From an uncultured Bacteroides sp. (GTDB lineage: Bacteria > Bacteroidota > Bacteroidia > Bacteroidales > Bacteroidaceae): a stretch of 64,000 nucleotides of DNA. The first letter of the stretch is position 1, and each line of letters starts with the position of its first letter. A program made the translations under genes and the position numbers. Shown piece after piece: positions 46,891 to 57,100 of the stretch. Below the pieces are notes generated by a model. It did no database searches. It saw nothing but the letters and a program-made list of their open reading frames with translations, and was not told where the DNA came from. Location: NCBI RefSeq assembly GCF_963675905.1, contig NZ_OY780936.1:2241946-2305945 (forward strand), written 5' to 3'.

Positions 46891-48711
46891 ATGCTACGAG
46901 AAAGAACTATCAAGATTCACGAAAAGGAGTATCTGACTGATGCGTTGAAGCGCGAAGGTTTTGCGGCTCTTCCTACTAATTGTGTAATTAACAAGGTACT
47001 TCCGGGACTGGGGGCTACTTACTGCGAACTTACCTCACCACGAAAGTCTATCATCATTGAACCAAATGTGCCGGTTATTGTGGATAAAGCAAAGAAGCAC
47101 AAGCATACGCTGGCTGTTCACAAAGGGGTAATGGTGCAACATATAACAGATTTCCTTGAAAAGAACGGGAAGCAACATTACAAGATTCTCACCACTCCGG
47201 AGAGCTTCCAGAAGATAAAAGAGGCTATGGAGGCGCTGCAGATTGATATGTACAGCGAATGTTTTATGTTGTTTGATGAGTGCGAGAAGCTGGTGCAGGA
47301 TGTTGATTACCGCAATACTATTCGCGAACCGATGAATGATTTCTTCCTTTTCGAATCGAAAGCAATGGTTTCTGCTACTCCGATTGTTGCCAATGATGAG
47401 CGATTTGTGAATCATGGTTTCAGGATGCTACGCATTGAGCCTGCTTACCAGTACAAAAAGAAGATGCAGCTTATCACAACAAATAATATCTGCGAATCGC
47501 TTTCTGAATTACTGGGACGAATAAGGCTGAACAACAGATCTCGGGTATGTATCTTTGTGAATTCTATTGATACCATTGATTCATTGTTTATTGATATCCC
47601 TGATATTCAGGATTCTTATACTTTCTGCAGTGAGGAAGGAACTTTTAAGCTGTGGAAGGCAGGTAAAAGAAAGAAGTCGACTATGATTGACGAACTGATG
47701 CCGTTTAACTTCTTTACAAGTCGTTTCTTCTCGGCTGTTGATATCATGTCGGACGTTGCCCCGCATGTGATTATGATTTCGGATATGTACGGTGCTCCAC
47801 AATCCGCTATCGATCCTAAAACGGAAGCAATACAGATATACGGAAGATTCAGAAAAGGGGTTCGGAGCTTTACTCACATCTGCAGTATTCGTCCCAGTCT
47901 TGATTACAAGAGCGAAAAAGAGATTGACAGTTGGCTGGAAGGTGCCGGGAAAGTGTACAATAACTGGAAGCTGAGTTTAAAAAGTACTTCCAATGATGGT
48001 GAACGTACTCTGCTAAGAGAGGCAATGCTCAATAACAGCTACCTTCCTTATCTGGACGACAAGGGAAACCCTGATCCTTTTCTGATTGCCAATCTTTATG
48101 AGGCAGAGAAGGTAAAGTCACTCTACACCTATCCTTCTAATCTTTACGAAGCTTATAAAAGTTCTCATTTCTTTGATGTGGATATAGCTCAGGAGCAACA
48201 TCTGTTCAGTGATGACGACCGACTTGCTTTGCATCGTCAACGTACCCGCAAGGGACGTTTTGCTGTGCTGCTTATGCGGTTCGAAGCGCTAGAAAAGCTA
48301 AGAATGAATCCTGCTGAGAAATCACAGAAAAAATACCAGCATTTACTGTCACGATTAATATCCAGCAAGGAGGACAGAACTCTTTACGAATGTTACGAGA
48401 AAATGGGTAGTGGTTATATCCGCGAGAAAATTGATTATAACCTGAAAGCAATGGAACGCTCTATTGACAAGGTTAACGATAATATAATCAAGAACTCCGG
48501 CCCTATGAGAAAGTCTATCCACAGGATGTTTGATGAAAGTACGCTTTATTCGAAAGGTGAAATAAGTGCCATTCTTACTCAGGCTTACAAGCGAAAAGGA
48601 TTATTTGTTAATAAATCTATATCGAGCACAGAAATTAAGCGTTGGTATGACATAGAAACGGTCCGTGGGCATGGTTTCGACCAAATTAAACTGCTGAAAA
48701 AGAGGTATTAA
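46891..48711 (+). CDS. Helicase-like SF2 protein with altered Walker A
   Basis: 606-aa protein, the only convincing plus-strand gene here. It has SF2-like landmarks: a DEAD/DEAH-type box FDECEKL (D129-E-C-E132), a motif III-like VSATPI (161-164) and a motif VI-like IQIYGRFRKG. The expected Walker A reads LPGLGATYCEL, so the invariant lysine of GxGK(T/S) is replaced by alanine. Similar proteins occur in Bacteroides near mobile DNA, but I cannot name the family. The C-terminal half is charged and helical. It stands alone, with its own promoter, and converges on the SusC/D operon with a shared terminator. Confidence 0.75.
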   Translation: MLRERTIKIHEKEYLTDALKREGFAALPTNCVINKVLPGLGATYCELTSPRKSIIIEPNVPVIVDKAKKHKHTLAVHKGVMVQHITDFLEKNGKQHYKILTTPESFQKIKEAMEALQIDMYSECFMLFDECEKLVQDVDYRNTIREPMNDFFLFESKAMVSATPIVANDERFVNHGFRMLRIEPAYQYKKKMQLITTNNICESLSELLGRIRLNNRSRVCIFVNSIDTIDSLFIDIPDIQDSYTFCSEEGTFKLWKAGKRKKSTMIDELMPFNFFTSRFFSAVDIMSDVAPHVIMISDMYGAPQSAIDPKTEAIQIYGRFRKGVRSFTHICSIRPSLDYKSEKEIDSWLEGAGKVYNNWKLSLKSTSNDGERTLLREAMLNNSYLPYLDDKGNPDPFLIANLYEAEKVKSLYTYPSNLYEAYKSSHFFDVDIAQEQHLFSDDDRLALHRQRTRKGRFAVLLMRFEALEKLRMNPAEKSQKKYQHLLSRLISSKEDRTLYECYEKMGSGYIREKIDYNLKAMERSIDKVNDNIIKNSGPMRKSIHRMFDESTLYSKGEISAILTQAYKRKGLFVNKSISSTEIKRWYDIETVRGHGFDQIKLLKKRY

Positions 48712-48900
48712 ACACTTTTTAACTCTAAAATCAATCTAAAAACAGTAAAAAGCGGAATAGTTTTCCGTCTTACCATTTTACTTTTCAAGATAACATTCTG
48801 ATTACTAGGCGCGGGCATTTTTGTTTCACCCCGTAAGAAAACAAAAAAATAGCATAGTTGCCCGCGCACTAAAATATTACTTATTTGAGCACTGAAATAA

Positions 48901-48938
48901 AAAAAGTCCAGGTCTAATCCACAAGACCCGGACTTTTT
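48901..48938. terminator. Bidirectional terminator
   Basis: Stem AAAAAGTCC.GGTC / GACC.GGACTTTTT with T-runs on both strands. It ends the SusC/SusD transcript (minus) and probably the helicase-like gene (plus). Confidence 0.88.
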
Positions 48939-48959
48939 CAATTTAATTCTCAGATAATC

Positions 48960-50771
48960 CTAGTATCCTGGATTCTGATATTCAGCGCCATTCTTTATCA
49001 CATCAGTAAATGATTGTGGAATTGGACGAACTTTATAGTAATCGTCATTGAAGTAAGCTCCAACATCAGGATTTGTCTCAGTAAGATAAGCTTTACTCAA
49101 CTTACCTGTACGCTTCAAATCATAGAAACGAGTGTACTCTCCGGCCAACTCTCTTGCACGTTCATCAAGGATTGTCTGAATAGTTACACTACCTTGAATA
49201 TCGGCTGCACCGGCTCTTTTACGTACTTTATTGATATAAGCTGCAGCTCCCGAACCTCCATTGAGATACAAATCAGCTTCGGCTGCTATCAGGTATATTT
49301 CGGCCATACGCATTGTTATTGCCGAAGCATCACATGCGAAACGGTTCTTTGAAGCACTGATTACAGTAAAGTTGCTTGAGTTGAATTTATTTAGTGATGG
49401 ATAGAAGAAGTAGAACGGATTCTCAACTGTTGTTCCATCGTTAAGACGAGTATACTTCATTTTCACAGTATCAGCATTGCTATACAAATCATTGTAATCA
49501 ATAATCAGGTAAGGAACACTTAGTTTCTTTGATACAAGGTCATTGTATGCAGCCTCCTGAGGACGAACAAATTTAATAGCCACGTCACCTACGTTCACTT
49601 TTGATAAAGAAGTAACATCGGCTGTGCGGTCATACATCTTCAGGTTATCTGCTGTCCATTGATATGCATTGTTTGCAGTCCATTCTGTCTGGAAGAATGC
49701 AGCATAACGAGGGTCTAGAGTATTATCTTCATTAACAAATACATCCAGCAAATATTTAGAAGGCATAAACAAACCATCAGAATAACGTCCTATTTCTGTT
49801 TCGTGTCCTTTGTAAAGAATAGCTGGGAATTTGGCTACATTTCCATAGAATAACTGGTAATCCTGATTATGTTGCCACAAGTTTGTACTACCTCCGGCCT
49901 GTGAGAAAGCTACAGAATATAATGATTCCTTATTCTCCAGATTGTTTGCATTTGCAAATACCTGATTAATTGTAGGATACATATAAGTAGCATACTTTGC
50001 GCCACCTGATTCACAGTCGGCTATCAATTCTTTACTGGTATCAAGCGCTTTTTGAATGAACTCTGTTGAACCATATTCTTTTGTCTGTAAGCAAGCTTTT
50101 GCCAAAAGTCCCATTGCAGATTTACGCAATGCTCTTCCTTCTTCGCCCGGACGAGATATAGGAAGCCACTTAGCGGCAAACTCAAGATCTGGGATAATGG
50201 TAGTTTTATATATTTCAAGCGGCTCAGTTTTTGTTGGAGATAAATCTACCCCTGAAGGTAATGTTGTGTTCAAAGTTACAGCACCAAACTGTTCTACCAG
50301 AAAATAGTAGTAAAGCGCTCTCATATAATGAGCTTCTGCTACTAAAGCATTCTTTTCGTCAGTACTCTTGAAATCTGTTACGTTGTCTACGCTCTCAATA
50401 CACAGATTACATGCTCCAATACCATCATAAGCACCATTCCACTGATCTTTTGCATTATTTAATGAGATCTGTGCTCCCTGACCATATTTGAAATAACCTT
50501 CGTAGGTTTTTGCATTCTGGCGGGAAGTCCAAAGGTCGGTTCCTGCTTCAGTAAGGAACATCATTCCGTTTTTACCGTAGAAATAACGTTGAAGACTGAA
50601 ATAACAGTTATTGATAGCTTGTTGATAACCTGCTTTCTGAGATATCAGAATATTCATGGTAGAACCAGAAGGGTTTACTTCATCTAAAGAACAAGATGAG
50701 ACCCCCACACTTGCCGCAAGGATAGTTGACAGCAAGATTTTATTATATTTATTAAGCTTATTGAATTTCAT
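48960..50771 (-). CDS. SusD-like lipoprotein of the RG-II locus
   Basis: 603-aa surface glycan-binding lipoprotein (lipobox ...VGVSSC, Cys 27). SusD features include QAINNCYFSLQRYFYGKNG, TPR-like EAHYMRALYYYFLVEQFGAV, and C-terminal ITMRMAEIYLIAAEADLYL with RKRAGAADI. It caps the SusC transporter encoded 13 nt upstream. RG-II or its large oligosaccharides are the presumed ligand from gene context. Confidence 0.92.
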   Translation of the reverse strand: MKFNKLNKYNKILLSTILAASVGVSSCSLDEVNPSGSTMNILISQKAGYQQAINNCYFSLQRYFYGKNGMMFLTEAGTDLWTSRQNAKTYEGYFKYGQGAQISLNNAKDQWNGAYDGIGACNLCIESVDNVTDFKSTDEKNALVAEAHYMRALYYYFLVEQFGAVTLNTTLPSGVDLSPTKTEPLEIYKTTIIPDLEFAAKWLPISRPGEEGRALRKSAMGLLAKACLQTKEYGSTEFIQKALDTSKELIADCESGGAKYATYMYPTINQVFANANNLENKESLYSVAFSQAGGSTNLWQHNQDYQLFYGNVAKFPAILYKGHETEIGRYSDGLFMPSKYLLDVFVNEDNTLDPRYAAFFQTEWTANNAYQWTADNLKMYDRTADVTSLSKVNVGDVAIKFVRPQEAAYNDLVSKKLSVPYLIIDYNDLYSNADTVKMKYTRLNDGTTVENPFYFFYPSLNKFNSSNFTVISASKNRFACDASAITMRMAEIYLIAAEADLYLNGGSGAAAYINKVRKRAGAADIQGSVTIQTILDERARELAGEYTRFYDLKRTGKLSKAYLTETNPDVGAYFNDDYYKVRPIPQSFTDVIKNGAEYQNPGY

Positions 50772-50784
50772 GTTTTACTTAATT

Positions 50785-53700
50785 TTAGAATGTTACATTT
50801 ACACCAAATACAAATTCTTTTGTCAAAGGGAAGTTATCAGATCCTTCACGTTCAGGATCCTGTCCTTTCATTTGTTTGTCGAATGCAAAAATAAATGGAT
50901 TATATGCTGTTGCATATACGCGAAGTTTCTCCATGTGTGCACTCTTCAATAAAGATTTTGGTAAAGTATAACCTAATGTAATATTCTTAATCTTGATAAA
51001 AGAACCATCTCTCAGAGCTAAAGAACCCCAGCCATAATACTGTGATGTTGAACTGTGAATTCCCGGACGAGGCAAATATGCACCCTGGTTTTCAGGAGTC
51101 CAGTAACTAATGCCTGAAGGAGAATTTTCAAGACTGGTAGTTGGATTGTATCTTGTTATCAAATCGCTCTGTAACATCTGTCCGCAACGAGCCATCACAA
51201 AAATGCTAGCATCGAAATTACGGTATGTAAAGTTATTCTGGAAACCTAAGTACCAGTCAGGATTCTTTGAACCTAAATACATCTTGTCTTTTTCGCTGTA
51301 TTTATGAACACCGTTATCACTAACATCGTTTCCATCAACATCTTTAGTTATGATAGGATTGGTAGCCAGTTTTATATCTCCCGGAACACAACCGTACAAT
51401 TTAGCCTCATCGGTTTCTGCTTCAGACCATATTCCTAAGTATTTATAATTATAGAATGCTCTGATTGGTTTTCCTTTGAATAAAGATTCTGCAATAATAT
51501 CCCCGTCAGGTAACTTCACAATCTTTTCTTTGTTAACTGTTAAAGTAGTAACAGTAGACCATGTGAAATCCTTTGCAACGATATTCTGTGTATTAAGCAT
51601 CACTTCAAGGTTCTTGTTATTGGTTTCACCAATATTCTGCCATGTATTGATTGGAGAGCCCCACATTGTAACACCGGCGGTAATAGGCAAAGTACGTTTA
51701 AACAACAAACCTTTTGTATTTGTGTTAGACAAGTCAACGGCAAGATTAATACGCCCGTTCAGGAAGCTTGCATCAACACCAATGTTTGTATTATACGATT
51801 TTTCCCAGCCAATTGATGGATTACCGTAAGGTGCGCTAAACTGTACAACAGGAGCAGCCTTAGATCCAAATACTACAGGAGTAAGGAATGTATATACTGC
51901 TGTGTTAGAAGAATAAGCTCCCATACCACCTGAGTTACCGGTAATACCGTAACCTATTCTTAATTTCAGGTTAGACAACCAGTCCTGACTTTTTTCCATA
52001 AAAGACTCGTCGCTGATGCGCCATGCAAAAGCTGCTGCAGGGAATGAATCCCACTTACTGCCAACTGCTAAATGAGATACTCCATCCCAACGATTAGACA
52101 AAGTAACGATATAACGTCCTTTGAAGTTGTAGTTTAAACGAGCTGCATAAGACATGGACTGTGTTTGTTTGAAATCGGAATCCAGACTTTGTTTCTGTGT
52201 TCCTGCTGACAGTTTCCAGAAAGACTGACTGGTTAATTGTTGTCCCTGAGCTGCAGCATAACTATATTCTGTTTGGTTTTTAGACCAGGAAGTAACACCT
52301 GTCAACCCAAATTCATGATCTTTTGCTATTTTAAAGTTATAGTTTAAGATGTTCTCCCATTTATAACCGTAAGTAGCATTATTGGCAATAGAAGCCAAAG
52401 GTTTGTTATATCCAGCTGTAATATTAGCTATAGACAGCGGACCAAAGAACATTCCTGTACGTGAATTGTTAACAGTTGTTCCCAATACTGATTTGAAAGA
52501 AACTCCTTTTACCGGAGTAAGCTCCAAAGTTCCGTTTGCAGTAATGTATGTACCTCTGGTATTATTTACATATTGACCATCAATTTCATCCGACATAGGA
52601 TTCTGCTGACTTGTAAGATATTCCGGATTGATTGAGCCATCTTCTTTATATGCCTCTCCAAGTGGAACAAAAGTCAAAGCATTGACAAACACACTTTGGT
52701 TACGTTTATTTTGATCTGTATATGTAATGTTTGTGTTGAAGCCTGCCTTTGCCCAACTAGAAAGCTTTTGATCTAAATTTAGTCTCAAGCCATAACGTAA
52801 ACGATCATCACCTTTAAGTAAGCCTTGCTCATCATTATAGTTTATAGATGCAAATACCTGAGTCTTATCAGTACCTCCGGTTATTGATAAATTATAATTC
52901 TGATTGATTGATGCTTTACCTATCACTTCGTCTACGAAATCAATCCATTGTCCATTATCATAAGCAGTTTGCACTTTAGGATCTGTAAAAATGGATGAGG
53001 TAAATTCCGGATAAGAACCATGCGCTCCTCTATATGCTTCTTTTTTAAGATTCATATATTCATCACCAGTCATTCCCGATGGATATTTTGCAAAACCGGA
53101 TACTCCGACATAAGCATCAAGATTTACTGTAGTTTTACCCTGAACACCTTTCTTTGTAGTGATTATAACAACACCATTAGCTCCTGCAGAACCATAAATA
53201 GCTGTTGATGATGCATCTTTTAGCACCTCAATAGATTCGATGTCTGATGGATTTATCTGATTGTAACTTCCAGCAATACCGTCAATGATAAATAATGGAG
53301 AGTTATCTCCATAAATTGAACGGGTACCACGCAACTGGATATTTACGTCAGCACCTGCCTGACCAGATGACTTTACAATATCCAAACCTGCAACCTTACC
53401 TTGTAATGCTTCCATAGCGTTACTTGTTGGGGCAACTGTAATATCAGCCGACTTTATAGAAGTAATAGCTCCGGTTAAATCACGCTTTTTCATTGTTCCA
53501 TAACCAATTACTACAACCTCATCAAGATTTTGTGTAGTCGGCTCCATCTTAATCTCCAAATCCTTACCGTTACCTACTGTAACAGTCATAGCTTTATAAC
53601 CAATGTAGGTTAATGCTATAAGATTCTTGCCGGAGGGTAAGTTCAAGGTAAAGTTTCCATCAATATCAGTAATAGCACCTACGGTAGTACCTTTTACTAA

Positions 53701-53937
53701 TACAGAAACCCCTGTCAATGTTTCTCCTGTTTTCTCATCAACTACTTTTCCTTTGATTGTTTTAGCTTGTGTAATAGTCTGAAGCGAACTCACACTCTTT
53801 TGCGAATTTCCTGCATAAGTTGAAGGCAATGCAGACATACATAGAACTGCCGATAGTCCAAAAACCAAATGGGTACGTCTAAAACGATAACCCAAGACGT
53901 CCATTGGTGGACACACTTTTTCTTTCTTGTTTTTCAT
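50785..53937 (-). CDS. SusC-like TonB-dependent transporter of the RG-II locus
   Basis: 1050-aa outer-membrane transporter. A long N-terminus (YRFRRTHLVFGLSAVLCMSA signal region) leads to a carboxypeptidase-like domain (TIKGKVVDEKTGETLTGVSV). The TonB-box region LDEVVVIGYGTMKKRDLTGA, the plug (LQGKVAGLDIVKSSGQAG, IQLRGTRSI) and a beta-barrel ending in VFGVNVTF follow. No STN domain, consistent with hybrid two-component rather than ECF/anti-sigma control; no such regulator is in the window. A terminator and 240 bp separate it from the upstream GH78 fusion gene, so it has its own promoter. Confidence 0.93.
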   Translation of the reverse strand: MKNKKEKVCPPMDVLGYRFRRTHLVFGLSAVLCMSALPSTYAGNSQKSVSSLQTITQAKTIKGKVVDEKTGETLTGVSVLVKGTTVGAITDIDGNFTLNLPSGKNLIALTYIGYKAMTVTVGNGKDLEIKMEPTTQNLDEVVVIGYGTMKKRDLTGAITSIKSADITVAPTSNAMEALQGKVAGLDIVKSSGQAGADVNIQLRGTRSIYGDNSPLFIIDGIAGSYNQINPSDIESIEVLKDASSTAIYGSAGANGVVIITTKKGVQGKTTVNLDAYVGVSGFAKYPSGMTGDEYMNLKKEAYRGAHGSYPEFTSSIFTDPKVQTAYDNGQWIDFVDEVIGKASINQNYNLSITGGTDKTQVFASINYNDEQGLLKGDDRLRYGLRLNLDQKLSSWAKAGFNTNITYTDQNKRNQSVFVNALTFVPLGEAYKEDGSINPEYLTSQQNPMSDEIDGQYVNNTRGTYITANGTLELTPVKGVSFKSVLGTTVNNSRTGMFFGPLSIANITAGYNKPLASIANNATYGYKWENILNYNFKIAKDHEFGLTGVTSWSKNQTEYSYAAAQGQQLTSQSFWKLSAGTQKQSLDSDFKQTQSMSYAARLNYNFKGRYIVTLSNRWDGVSHLAVGSKWDSFPAAAFAWRISDESFMEKSQDWLSNLKLRIGYGITGNSGGMGAYSSNTAVYTFLTPVVFGSKAAPVVQFSAPYGNPSIGWEKSYNTNIGVDASFLNGRINLAVDLSNTNTKGLLFKRTLPITAGVTMWGSPINTWQNIGETNNKNLEVMLNTQNIVAKDFTWSTVTTLTVNKEKIVKLPDGDIIAESLFKGKPIRAFYNYKYLGIWSEAETDEAKLYGCVPGDIKLATNPIITKDVDGNDVSDNGVHKYSEKDKMYLGSKNPDWYLGFQNNFTYRNFDASIFVMARCGQMLQSDLITRYNPTTSLENSPSGISYWTPENQGAYLPRPGIHSSTSQYYGWGSLALRDGSFIKIKNITLGYTLPKSLLKSAHMEKLRVYATAYNPFIFAFDKQMKGQDPEREGSDNFPLTKEFVFGVNVTF

Positions 53938-54090
53938 TCTTTTGTTAGTTAATAACTACTAGTAAAACATTTATGTTTTATTTTCAACAATAGTATATTT
54001 TCACATATCTACTGTTGTATTAACATGACGGGGCGTCTAACTAACTGTACTCAGTTTCTGGATTAATAGAACAAGAATACATCCATAAAA

Positions 54091-54139
54091 AAGCATTAAG
54101 ACATCATTCAATGAGTATTTGAACAATGTCTTAATGCTT
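54091..54139 (-). terminator. Terminator after the GH78-sialidase-like gene
   Basis: Stem AAGCATTAAGACAT / ATGTCTTAATGCTT followed by six T on the minus strand. Confidence 0.85.
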
Positions 54140-54179
54140 ATATAATTCCTTTTGCACAAAAAGGATTTAACAAATAGAA

Positions 54180-57100
54180 CTATTTTTTTAGTGCAGGCCA
54201 TTGTCCGTTGACAATAGGCACTTCTTTTAATTGTTTTGGATCAATCTTCATGTATTTAATACGTTGGCGTCTCCAGGTATAAATAGCATGAATATAACCG
54301 TCGTTACCTTGTATTATTGAAGGATAAGAGTATTGACCTATAGGTGAATCTTCAAGAACAAGTGAAGCAAACCATTTTTTCCCGTCTTTTGATACGGCGA
54401 TGTTAAGTGGCGTACGTGCCCCTTTCTTTGCCCCTTCGGGTGTTTTAACGTGATTATAGATCAACACCTGACGGCCATCTTTCAATGTAACCGCATCGGT
54501 TCCCGAGTTATTGTTAGGAAGATCAATCAACTTCATCTCACTCCAGGTTTCGCCCCCATCTTTCGACCACGCTTCGGCTATTGCGCTGTTGCGGGTACGG
54601 CAAAGAATCTGTAACGATCCGTCTTTATGGAATAAAATACTAGGCTGAATGGCATTGATTGTCTTTCCATCATTGATAGGTTGTGTTTCACTCCATGTTT
54701 TACCTTTATCTTCTGTAGATTCAAAATGAACTTTCCATCCGTCTCCTTCAGTACTTGTAGGACAAACTAACTTATTACCTATCATTACAGGTTTGTTTTT
54801 AATCGGTCCAAGGATATTCTTCGGTAGCTCTTCGCGTTGTGTCCATGTTTTTCCTCCATCATAAGAGCGAATAAGGTAACCGGTCCAGTCGCCCACATTC
54901 TTTCCAATCTTAAAGAATAACAAGAGTTCACCTCCGGGTACCTGAAAAAGTACCGGGTTATAGCATGCTTTACGCAATGTATCACTCATTATACCATCTG
55001 CCACCTTTTGAGGAGCAGTCCATCCTTCAGCTGTTTTTCTGCACACCCAGATGCAAACATCAGGATTTCCTTCCTTTGTTCCTCCAAAGAATGAAGCAAC
55101 AAGTCCAGTTGGAGTGTCGGCTATTGTAGCAGCATGCGCTGATGGAAATGAAGCTTTTTCGTAAAGGAACTCATCTTCTACAATACCTTTTCTCCATGCG
55201 CCTAGACCTACATTCATATCAACACTGAATGAATAATTGCCCGAACCAACTTCCCAACAAGTAAAGTTTCCTTCTTTTCCTAGATATTTCACTCCTTTGG
55301 CTTTTGCTACAGGAATACCACCCTCTTTTATCATTGCTTTATCCGAAGGTAAGTAAACAATGGCAGTTGTATTGGCAGGAATAGTAATATTCCAATCCAA
55401 ATGTTTCAGATTCTTTTTCCATTTGCTCACTACTTTTCCGTAAGGAGTCATATAAGAAGCATCGACATCACTCAGATCCTGAATCTCAAAATTAGGCTTC
55501 ATGATAATCTTCTTAAAGCCTGCTTCCTTTTCATCGGTTTTGATTCCGGCCATATTCTCATAGAAGAATGGAATAAGGTCGCCAAGAAGCATTACGTGAT
55601 TCTTTGAGTTCATCTTTGGTCCGGCGGTATCACCGTTCCATAATTCCCAGATTGTAGTCGCTCCCTTTTTAACCATATATCCCCAACTTGGGTATGTATC
55701 GTTAGAAGCCAACAGATATGCCACATCAGCACGTCCCATCTTGCACAATTCGCGCATAATCCATTGCGAACCGACTAATCCAGTACAAATATGTCCATTG
55801 CTTCCAACCATAACCTTATCAACAATCTGCTTGCTTACTTTTTCAACCATATTATCGGGAACCATGCCAAATGCTAATGGAAGTAAGTTGGATGTTGCCG
55901 AGTTATTTCCGTAGAACAAGCTATCGGTATTGAAATATTTCTTGTTGAAGGCATCTTTTACATTAGCAGCAATTGCATCAAACTCTTTTGCATCTTCAGT
56001 CTTATTCTGCAATGTTGCAAACTTACTCATCAAAGCAAGCATTTTATAGTAATAAGCTGTAGAAACCAACAGTCCGTCTGTCTGACGCTTCGGGTCTTTT
56101 GAGTGAATCAGTTCAGGAGATTCAGGTGGAACACACCAGTCGCCATATTCATCACGAGTCATAATACCCTCTCTCAGGTATTCCTTTTTCATGTGATCCA
56201 TCCACTTTTTCATTGCATCATAGTTCTTCACGATAGGCTGAATATTTCCAAACTGTGAATAAACCATATCAGATGATAAAAGGAATACGGAAGGCCATGT
56301 TATATTATCTGTGTAATAGTTCAGATAAGAAGGTGCCACATCTGGAATGCAACCATCTTCACGTTGCGCATCGCGGATATCGTCCATCCACTTACTGTAA
56401 AGCTGTCCGTTTTCCATTACAAAGCTTTCGCCAAGAGAGCCTACAGCTCGGTCGCCCAACCAAGGCTGACGTTCGTTTCTCTGCGGACAGTCAACAGGCA
56501 TTCCTTTGTAATTGCTACGAATTCCCCAGAAAGCATTTTTGTATATCTGATTAATGATAGGATCAGTGCAGCTGAATGAACCGAGTGTTTCCATTTCATC
56601 ATTAACAACTTCGCCAACAAACTGATCTAATGAAGGCTTGTATTTGTATCCGGTTATCTCTACATATTGGAAACCATTATATACAAATTTAGGTGCCCAC
56701 TCTTCTGTTCCTTGTCCTTTCAGGATATAAAGATTAGTAACCTTTGCATCTCTGAGAGGCTCCATATAAAGTTCGCCATTCTTCTGAAGAACTTCAGCAA
56801 AACGCAGGCGGATAGTATCACCGGCATTACCTTTCACTTTTATTCTTAACCATCCGGCCATGTTCTGTCCCATGTCGAGAATGTATCTCTTGCCGGGAAG
56901 TTCTGTAATAGAAACAGGGTGGATTTTATCTACAACCTTCATTCCTGCAGTCATTTCAGCACGAAGTGTTCCCGAAGGAAGGGTTACACGTTGTGCCGAG
57001 TCCCATGAAGAATCATTGAATCCCGGTTCTGTCCAGTTTCCAAGCTCTTTGCGGGCATCATACACCTCACCGTCATATTCGTTATTGCTACGAATAGGAC

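Noticed and set aside
46861-48711. TTG start for the helicase-like gene
   Set aside because: The TTG is part of the consensus -7 element; ATG 46891 follows at normal distance.
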